In this document: in pieces, positions 1 to 4,690 of the stretch
Numbering within the stretch: the first letter of the stretch is position 1
Layout: every line of letters starts with the position of its first letter
Origin: an uncultured Flavobacteriales bacterium
GTDB taxonomy: Bacteria > Bacteroidota > Bacteroidia > Flavobacteriales_D > Crocinitomicaceae
Direction: 5' to 3'
NCBI GenBank assembly: GCA_913031405.1
Contig: CAJWCX010000062.1
Coordinates: forward strand, 1-6,934
DNA: 6,934 bases
The notes under the pieces: generated by a model
The model's input: the letters and a program-made list of their open reading frames with translations, nothing else
What the model was told of the DNA's origin: nothing
Databases searched by the model: none
Program-made: the position numbers and the translations under genes

Positions 1-753
1 CGTCCAGTGGGAGAAGATAATTTGGGAAGTCATCACCCGTTAACGATTATTAAGAGAAAAATTATAGACATTTTTAATAAGATAGGTTTTTCCATTTCTG
101 AAGGACCCGAAATTGAGGATGATTGGCATAATTTTTCTGCATTGAATTTTCCTCCAGAACATCCCGCGAGAGACATGCAAGACACTTTTTTTATTCAGAA
201 AGGTGATGAGGAAATTGCCTTGCGCACCCACACAAGCTCTGTTCAAGTTCGTGTAATGGAGAACAATCAGCCTCCTATTAGGACCATTTCTCCTGGTAGG
301 GTTTATAGAAATGAAGCTATATCAGCGAGAGCTCATTGCTTTTTCCATCAAGTGGAAGGACTTTATATTGACGAAGGCGTTTCGTTTGCAGACCTAAAAC
401 AAACACTACTACATTTTGCTAAAGAAATGTTTGGAGAAAAGGCTGAAATCCGTTTACGACCCTCGTATTTTCCTTTTACGGAGCCGAGTGCTGAAGTTGA
501 TGTGTCATGTACAATTTGTGGATCCAAGGGTTGCAATGTTTGTAAGTATACTGGTTGGTTAGAAATATTAGGTTGTGGGATGGTTGATCCAAATGTACTT
601 GACGCAAGTGGAATCGATTCAAAAAAGTATTCCGGTTTTGCATTTGGAATGGGAATTGAGAGAATAGCGCAGCTAAAATTCAAGGTCAATGATTTGAGAA
701 TTTATTCTGAAAATGATACTCGTTTTTTAAATCAGTTTAAGTCTGCGCTGTAA
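1..753 (+). CDS. pheS: Phenylalanyl-tRNA synthetase alpha subunit, 5'-truncated by the window edge
   Basis: Catalytic alpha subunit of the cytoplasmic (alpha-beta)2 class II synthetase that charges tRNA-Phe. The frame is open from base 1 (CGT CCA GTG), so the GTG at base 7 is internal. The fragment has 250 codons. Against my memory of E. coli PheS (327 residues), about 90 N-terminal residues (the coiled-coil region) lie outside. Fragment residues: [11 protein letters not shown] at 35-45 and [10 protein letters not shown] at 54-63 (motif 1 region), [10 protein letters not shown] at 75-84, the motif 2 strand with GRVYRNE at 99-105 and FHQVEG at 115-120, [16 protein letters not shown] at 153-168, and motif 3 [10 protein letters not shown] at 212-221. 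Ala214 matches the alanine lining the Phe pocket in E. coli (A294). A Cys quartet, C-x2-C-x4-C-x2-C at 170-181, sits where E. coli has a loop about 11 residues shorter and could bind zinc. First gene of a tight operon with the bacilliredoxin gene. Identification is secure; only the start is missing. Confidence 0.97.
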   Translation, partial: RPVGEDNLGSHHPLTIIKRKIIDIFNKIGFSISEGPEIEDDWHNFSALNFPPEHPARDMQDTFFIQKGDEEIALRTHTSSVQVRVMENNQPPIRTISPGRVYRNEAISARAHCFFHQVEGLYIDEGVSFADLKQTLLHFAKEMFGEKAEIRLRPSYFPFTEPSAEVDVSCTICGSKGCNVCKYTGWLEILGCGMVDPNVLDASGIDSKKYSGFAFGMGIERIAQLKFKVNDLRIYSENDTRFLNQFKSAL

Positions 754-754
754 A

Positions 755-1084
755 ATGGAATGGTTAGAGTTAACAGATGATAAACAATTGAGCAACGAAA
801 TCCTTGAAACTGGAGACCATATTATATTTAAACACAGTAAGCGATGTAGTATTTCAGTGATGGCCCTAAATAGACTTGAAAGATCAGGATTTCAAAGGTG
901 CTTTAAGGGTGGGTTTTGGATTTTAGACGTGTTAAAATCTAGGAATTTATCCTTGAGTATTGCTTCTAAACTTAATATTCGACATGAGTCTCCTCAGATT
1001 ATAGTGTTATCAAATAAAAGGGTTATTCATCACGCCTCTCACTTAGCGATTGAACCCGAGACGATCAATAAATTAATGAGTTAA
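755..1084 (+). CDS. ytxJ: YtxJ-type monothiol bacilliredoxin (bacillithiol system redox protein)
   Basis: Small cytosolic thioredoxin-fold protein of the YtxJ/BrxC family (DUF2847). In Firmicutes it removes bacillithiol from mixed disulfides on proteins. The 109 residues match the usual family length. The strand IIFKHSKRCSIS at residues 23-34 is the family hallmark; Cys31 in the C-S-I-S motif replaces the TCPIS motif known from Bacillus and is the likely nucleophile. A second cysteine, Cys49 (QRCF), could act as resolving thiol, but that is inference. The later segment SPQIIVLSNKRVIHHASH at 79-96 resembles the cis-Pro strand and last helix of thioredoxin folds, with Pro80 as the candidate cis-proline. 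The ATG lies one base after the pheS stop, so the two are almost certainly co-transcribed and perhaps translationally coupled. The gene suggests the host makes bacillithiol, though no bsh gene is in the window. Confidence 0.9.
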   Translation: MEWLELTDDKQLSNEILETGDHIIFKHSKRCSISVMALNRLERSGFQRCFKGGFWILDVLKSRNLSLSIASKLNIRHESPQIIVLSNKRVIHHASHLAIEPETINKLMS

Positions 1085-1088
1085 CAGA

Positions 1089-2186
1089 ATGAAAAAAAAA
1101 ATCTTTCATTTGTGTCTGATATATCTACTTTTTCTGATAGGCTCATGCTCCGATCAGAGTGATCAAACTCAAGAAACAAGAATTGATTTTGGTTTCACAT
1201 TAATGCGTACCAATTATATGATTCAAAAAGGCGGATTATTTTCGTTCAACTGCAAAGGAGTTTCTTCAATGGATCGTATCGAGTTTTATATTAACGGAGA
1301 AAATCGTCAGAGTTGGAATCAACCTGAAAGCGATCTCTTTCAGGTAAAAACAGATGGTATTGAGCTAGGGGTATACTCAATTGAAATAAGAGGATTCAAA
1401 AACAATGAATTGATTGCCGCTGATGGGAGAGTTTTGATGGTAAACTCAAACGAGTCTCCGAAGCAAATTGGTTATGAGCTGGTTTCGAGTCATCCTCACA
1501 ACCCTAATAATTTCACTCAGGGATACGAATTTCATAATGACCGTCTTTATGAATCGACTGGAAATCCAAATAATCGAGGCACTACGAAAGTAGCTGAAAT
1601 TGATTATAAGACAGGTGCTTCAATAAGGGAAACGACACAACCGAATCCGATTTTTGGAGAAGGCATGAGCATTCTGGGTTCAAAGGTTTATCAAATTTCA
1701 TGGCGTGATCAGAAGTGCTTTGTATATGATATCAATACATTTGAGTTAGATACTGTTTTTATATATTCAGGAGAGGGTTGGGGATTATGTAATGATGAAA
1801 CCAGCCTCATTATGTCTAATGGAACTAACGAAATTGTGTACCGAGACCCTCTAAACTTTGAAATTACAAAGCGTATTTCTGTTCATTCGGATGAGGGACC
1901 TGTAACCAATTTAAATGAACTGGAATTTTATGATGGCAGAGTATATGCCAACCTTTGGAGAAATGAGATTAGAAATCAACAGGATTCAAGAATGAATTTT
2001 AGTAAAATAATTGAAATCAATCCTCAAAATGGTCAGGTGACAGGACAAATTGATATTAGAGATCTTATCGAAAGATCAATCAAGTCAGGGGTTCCGAATG
2101 GTATTGCTTTCAGGGCTTCAACTGAAACTTTTTGGATTACCGGAAAGTACTGGAATGAAGCCTATGAAATAAAAGTGAATCCTTAA
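1089..2186 (+). CDS. Glutaminyl-peptide cyclotransferase (type I, plant-like), lipoprotein
   Basis: Predicted to convert N-terminal glutamine of exported proteins to pyroglutamate, releasing ammonia, on the periplasmic side of the envelope. The 365 residues begin with a lipoprotein signal (basic MKKK, hydrophobic core, lipobox LIGSC) that would lipidate Cys20. A beta-rich, Ig-like region of unknown role covers about 30-118. The Glu_cyclase_2 (PF05096-type) five-bladed propeller domain covers about 129-365. Its marks are HPHNPNNFTQGYEF at 135-148, YESTG at 154-158 (this Glu matches the conserved acidic residue implicated in papaya-type catalysis), FGEGM at 189-193, EGWGL at 229-233, IMSNG at 241-245, LNELEF at 275-280, PNGIAF at 336-341 and TGKYW at 351-355. 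All expected repeat motifs are present, so it appears intact. The ATG lies 4 bases after the bacilliredoxin stop, making it third in the pheS operon. Residues after the lipid cysteine are SDQSDQ, weakly like the acidic surface-export signal of some Bacteroidota lipoproteins. The fold assignment is firm; periplasmic versus surface location is open. Confidence 0.92.
   Translation: MKKKIFHLCLIYLLFLIGSCSDQSDQTQETRIDFGFTLMRTNYMIQKGGLFSFNCKGVSSMDRIEFYINGENRQSWNQPESDLFQVKTDGIELGVYSIEIRGFKNNELIAADGRVLMVNSNESPKQIGYELVSSHPHNPNNFTQGYEFHNDRLYESTGNPNNRGTTKVAEIDYKTGASIRETTQPNPIFGEGMSILGSKVYQISWRDQKCFVYDINTFELDTVFIYSGEGWGLCNDETSLIMSNGTNEIVYRDPLNFEITKRISVHSDEGPVTNLNELEFYDGRVYANLWRNEIRNQQDSRMNFSKIIEINPQNGQVTGQIDIRDLIERSIKSGVPNGIAFRASTETFWITGKYWNEAYEIKVNP
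2183..2186. other. Shared TTAA holding both convergent stop codons
   Basis: The plus-strand cyclotransferase ends with TAA at 2184-2186, and the minus-strand DUF2279 gene ends with TAA read from 2185 to 2183. The two coding regions therefore overlap by the palindromic TTAA and leave no room for a terminator between them. Any transcription stop must lie inside the opposite coding sequence, or the transcripts overlap at their 3' ends. Confidence 0.9.
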
Positions 2187-3064
2187 AAATAAACTGGAGA
2201 TATGTTAAACGTTCCCTTGGTTATAACGATAGCTGGAAAGGGTATTTTTACACAATTGATTACTTTTAATAATGACTTTAAAAATCTGGATTTCATTTGG
2301 ATTTGTGCAAGGTCTAAATCTAACGAAAAGAGATATTCTCTATGGCTTTCGTAACCCATGAAATTAGAGGAGTTTCCTTTAAGTCTGGCATCAATACTGT
2401 GACCTAAACTTATCATCATCCATTTAGGCCATTTTTTCATCCCCAGCTGGCCTGGTGAAAAAGAAATCCAATACGTCTGACCGTTATAATCTTTTAAAAG
2501 AGATTCCATAAAATTATTACCAAGTACTTGTGGTCTCATTTCTGCGTAAACAGTTTGGTGGAATGAAAATTTTGGTTGAAAAATTTGCTTTGAAAAAAAA
2601 GATTCCTGAAACAAAAACCATCCCGTACCAGCTATATTGGCTACCATATCGCTGATAGAAAACCCCCAATTAGTGCTATGACCATCCATGATTTCAATAG
2701 CACTCATGTAGGCCAAAGAAATGGATGACGCCAACAGCGCGCTACTACGCTTAGACATTCCGGCCCATTGATATACTTCAGTCATATTTTTACTCAATTC
2801 GTATGAGGACATCACATGCCCCATTTTGTCCATTTGCATCCAATTTTTGGAATCATCAAATAAATGGAACGCTTCTTGTTTCTCCTCACTATACCAAAGG
2901 CGATGGAGTCCAATAAGGCTCACGGAAGACACCAGGCCAATGGAACTGTTTGATATGATGAGTCGTTTTTTATTTATTTTTCCTGTCGAACCTTGTTCTA
3001 TTAAGTTCTGTGATGTAGAGGAAAAGACAAGAGAAAGAATGCAAAGAAAAATTAGACTTCTCAT
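2183..3064 (-). CDS. DUF2279 family exported protein (YfiM-like), function unknown
   Basis: Exported 293-residue protein of the DUF2279 family, whose biochemical role is not established. The N-terminus MRSLIFLCILSLVFSSTS is a signal peptide with a likely signal peptidase I site after Ser18, giving a mature protein starting Gln19-Asn20. There is no lipobox cysteine, unlike E. coli YfiM. Two or three further hydrophobic stretches (about 36-54, 107-122 and 138-153) suggest membrane association. Family marks are LHRLWYS at 53-59, FHLFDD at 66-71, MDKMGH at 78-83, EIMDG at 124-128, NWGFSISDMVANIAG at 132-146, and a C-terminal beta section with YLFSLDLDL at 244-252 and FLKSLLKVIN at 261-270, ending in Phe as is common for outer-membrane-associated strands. 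The conserved Asp, His and Glu residues look like an active or metal site, but none is proven. It is transcribed alone, opposite to both flanking operons; its stop shares TTAA with the cyclotransferase stop. The first in-frame ATG gives a good signal peptide, so this start is preferred. Confidence 0.85.
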   Translation of the reverse strand: MRSLIFLCILSLVFSSTSQNLIEQGSTGKINKKRLIISNSSIGLVSSVSLIGLHRLWYSEEKQEAFHLFDDSKNWMQMDKMGHVMSSYELSKNMTEVYQWAGMSKRSSALLASSISLAYMSAIEIMDGHSTNWGFSISDMVANIAGTGWFLFQESFFSKQIFQPKFSFHQTVYAEMRPQVLGNNFMESLLKDYNGQTYWISFSPGQLGMKKWPKWMMISLGHSIDARLKGNSSNFMGYESHREYLFSLDLDLAQIQMKSRFLKSLLKVINCVKIPFPAIVITKGTFNISPVYF

Positions 3065-3136
3065 GATTCGAATTTAGAGAATATAATCTATAATATTGCG
3101 TTTCATGTAAAGGAACTCTTAACAAAAATAATTTTT
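3065..3136. promoter_or_regulatory. Divergent intergenic region holding the promoters of the DUF2279 gene and the LOG operon
   Basis: This 72-base AT-rich gap separates two divergently read genes, so each must find a promoter here or just inside the other gene. On the minus strand, 3130 down to 3123 reads TATTTTTG, an exact match to the Bacteroidota -7 element TAnnTTTG; it would give a leader of roughly 50 bases for the DUF2279 gene, but no convincing -33 TTG lies at the usual distance. On the plus strand, TAATATTG at 3091-3098 matches the same element with one mismatch, and two TATAAT hexamers lie at 3082-3087 and 3089-3094. No Shine-Dalgarno site is visible before either start, which is normal for the phylum. 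The presence of promoters is well supported by layout; the exact boxes are tentative. Confidence 0.4.
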
Positions 3137-3817
3137 ATGGTAAATAGCAGGAAGGATTGGAATGACATTAAAAGTAATGATAGCTGGTCTATTTTCAAGA
3201 TTATGTCAGAGTTTGTAGAGGCCTTTGATAGAATGGCAAAAATTGGTCCTTGTGTATCTATTTTTGGATCGGCGCGAACCAAGGAAGACAATCCATATTA
3301 TCAATTGGGCGTTCAAATAGCAGGAGATTTATCACAAAGAGGGTATGGAATTATTTCCGGAGGAGGCCCGGGTATTATGGAGGCCGCCAATAGAGGTGCT
3401 CAAAAGGGAGTTGGTCCATCCGTAGGATTAAATATCGATTTACCTTTTGAACAAAATCACAATACATATATTGATCCAGCTCATAATTTAGAGTTTGATT
3501 ACTTTTTTGTGCGTAAGGTGATTTTTGTAAAGTATTCTCAAGCTTTTGTAATTATGCCGGGAGGTTTTGGTACCCTGGATGAACTTTTTGAGGCACTTAC
3601 CCTTATTCAAACGAAAAAAATTGCCAATCGTCCGATAGTCCTTGTTGGAAAGCAATACTGGAAAGGCTTAACTTCATGGATAGAACAAACCATGCTGTTA
3701 GAGGGGAATATTTCTAAATCAGATTTGAGTCTCTATAAATTGGTCGATACCTCGGAAGAAGCAGTAGAATATATTGAGGACTTTTTTAGTACAAACTCAT
3801 TGAGTCCAAACTTCTAA
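3137..3817 (+). CDS. LOG family protein, nucleotide 5'-monophosphate phosphoribohydrolase (TIGR00730 type)
   Basis: Cytosolic Rossmann-fold enzyme of the LOG (LONELY GUY) family. Characterised members cleave the N-glycosidic bond of AMP or cytokinin ribotides, releasing the base and ribose 5-phosphate; bacterial members often serve purine nucleotide turnover. The 226 residues are a normal length. After a helical N-terminal extension (about 1-36), the fold begins at CVSIFGSART (39-48). The nucleotide-binding loop SGGGPGIMEAANRGA lies at 74-88. The family signature PGGFGTLDE lies at 141-149, with catalytic Glu149 and the partner Arg126 in FFVRK at 123-127. All signature residues are present, so it should be active. 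The ATG at 3137 gives the expected N-terminus. It is the first gene of the second plus-strand operon; the PASTA gene starts 27 bases after its stop with no terminator between. The true substrate in this organism, and whether it makes cytokinin, cannot be told from sequence. Confidence 0.92.
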   Translation: MVNSRKDWNDIKSNDSWSIFKIMSEFVEAFDRMAKIGPCVSIFGSARTKEDNPYYQLGVQIAGDLSQRGYGIISGGGPGIMEAANRGAQKGVGPSVGLNIDLPFEQNHNTYIDPAHNLEFDYFFVRKVIFVKYSQAFVIMPGGFGTLDELFEALTLIQTKKIANRPIVLVGKQYWKGLTSWIEQTMLLEGNISKSDLSLYKLVDTSEEAVEYIEDFFSTNSLSPNF

Positions 3818-3844
3818 TTCTTCAAAAGACTTTATATTTACAAA

Positions 3845-4690
3845 GTGAAAGAAAAACTTAAATCATTTTTTCAAAAACGATTTTTTGTCGTTCTCAAACA
3901 ATTTGTTTGGTCTAAATTCTTTTTGATTAATCTGGGGCTGGTCGCGCTCATCTATTTTGTTGTGGTTTTCTCAACAATTAAGTACCTCGACGTTTACTCA
4001 AATCATGGAGAGAAAATAGCGGTTCCAAATCTTGTCGGTAAGAAATCGTCTGAGGCCAAAATGATGTTAGACGAATTGGGTTTAAGTTATGAAATTCTGG
4101 ATAGCATATATGACCCTAGTCTGCCTAATGGTATTGTGAAGCAACAAATGAGCGAGCCAACAGCGTTGTCAAAGGTATACGTTAAAGCAAATAGAGTAAT
4201 AGGACTTCGGCTGTCTAAAAAGAGCGAACTGACGGAAATGCCAAACCTCTTTTTTAAGCATGCTGATTTTGCACAAGGAATTCTAGAGAATAGAGGATTT
4301 GTTTCTAAAATTGAATACAAACCTACAAAAGAAGCAAATGGTTCTGTATTGGACCAAAAGTATAAGGGCAAGTCTATATCTAAAGGAAAGCGCATTCCTA
4401 TTGGTTCAGAGATTACACTTGTTGTGGGTCAAAATGAAATTGGTGTGCTTGTAGAGTTACCTAATGTAGTTGGCATGAATTATAAGGATGCATTAAATTT
4501 GTTAAATTCATCCGGGCTCAAGTCAATTTCTACCATATGTAATGACTGTGAATCACTTCAGGACTCTCTTTCGGCTGTGGTCTTTGGTCAATCTCCTGAA
4601 TTTGTTCCAGAAAAGACAGTTGAAAGAGCACAACAAATTGTCGTGCTCATTAATGCGGGGGCAAGTCAAATCGAAGATTCAATACAATGA
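3845..4690 (+). CDS. Membrane-anchored protein with three PASTA domains (GTG start)
   Basis: Single-pass envelope protein of 281 residues: a short basic cytoplasmic tail (1-24), one transmembrane helix (about 25-47, FFLINLGLVALIYFVVVF), then three periplasmic PASTA repeats at about 57-124, 128-196 and 203-272. Each repeat opens with the usual proline strand (VPNLVGK, MPNLFFK, LPNVVGM) and has the following A-x-x-x-L-x-x-x-G helix. PASTA domains in kinases and penicillin-binding proteins bind peptidoglycan or muropeptides; here there is no kinase or transpeptidase part, so a structural or scaffold role at the cell wall is inferred. The start is GTG at 3845: the upstream in-frame codons run straight back to the LOG stop (3815-3817) with no ATG, so GTG is the first usable start. 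Cys232 and Cys235 form a CxxC in the third repeat, which could be a periplasmic disulfide. It follows the LOG gene by 27 bases and its TGA overlaps the next ATG (ATGA). PASTA genes beside ddl and rluA-type genes are common in Bacteroidota. Confidence 0.9.
   Translation: MKEKLKSFFQKRFFVVLKQFVWSKFFLINLGLVALIYFVVVFSTIKYLDVYSNHGEKIAVPNLVGKKSSEAKMMLDELGLSYEILDSIYDPSLPNGIVKQQMSEPTALSKVYVKANRVIGLRLSKKSELTEMPNLFFKHADFAQGILENRGFVSKIEYKPTKEANGSVLDQKYKGKSISKGKRIPIGSEITLVVGQNEIGVLVELPNVVGMNYKDALNLLNSSGLKSISTICNDCESLQDSLSAVVFGQSPEFVPEKTVERAQQIVVLINAGASQIEDSIQ

Noticed and set aside
7..9. GTG at base 7 as the start of pheS.
   Set aside because: The frame is open to base 1 and the conserved family sequence begins before it; about 90 residues of the usual protein are missing upstream.
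2220..2227. 8-base palindrome GTTATAAC as an operator.
   Set aside because: It lies within the DUF2279 coding sequence near its 3' end and is short enough to occur by chance.
2214..2250. Possible terminator: CCCTT at 2214-2218 can pair with AAGGG at 2238-2242, followed by TATTTTTA.
   Set aside because: The stem is only 5 base pairs with a loop of about 19 bases, and it lies within the opposite coding sequence; too weak to call.
2826..3077. Plus-strand open frame of 83 codons over the 5' part of the DUF2279 gene.
   Set aside because: It lies antisense to a clear family protein, has no recognisable features, and is a shadow frame.
4087..4395. Minus-strand open frame of 102 codons inside the PASTA gene.
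   Set aside because: It is antisense to well-conserved PASTA repeats and shows no protein family marks.
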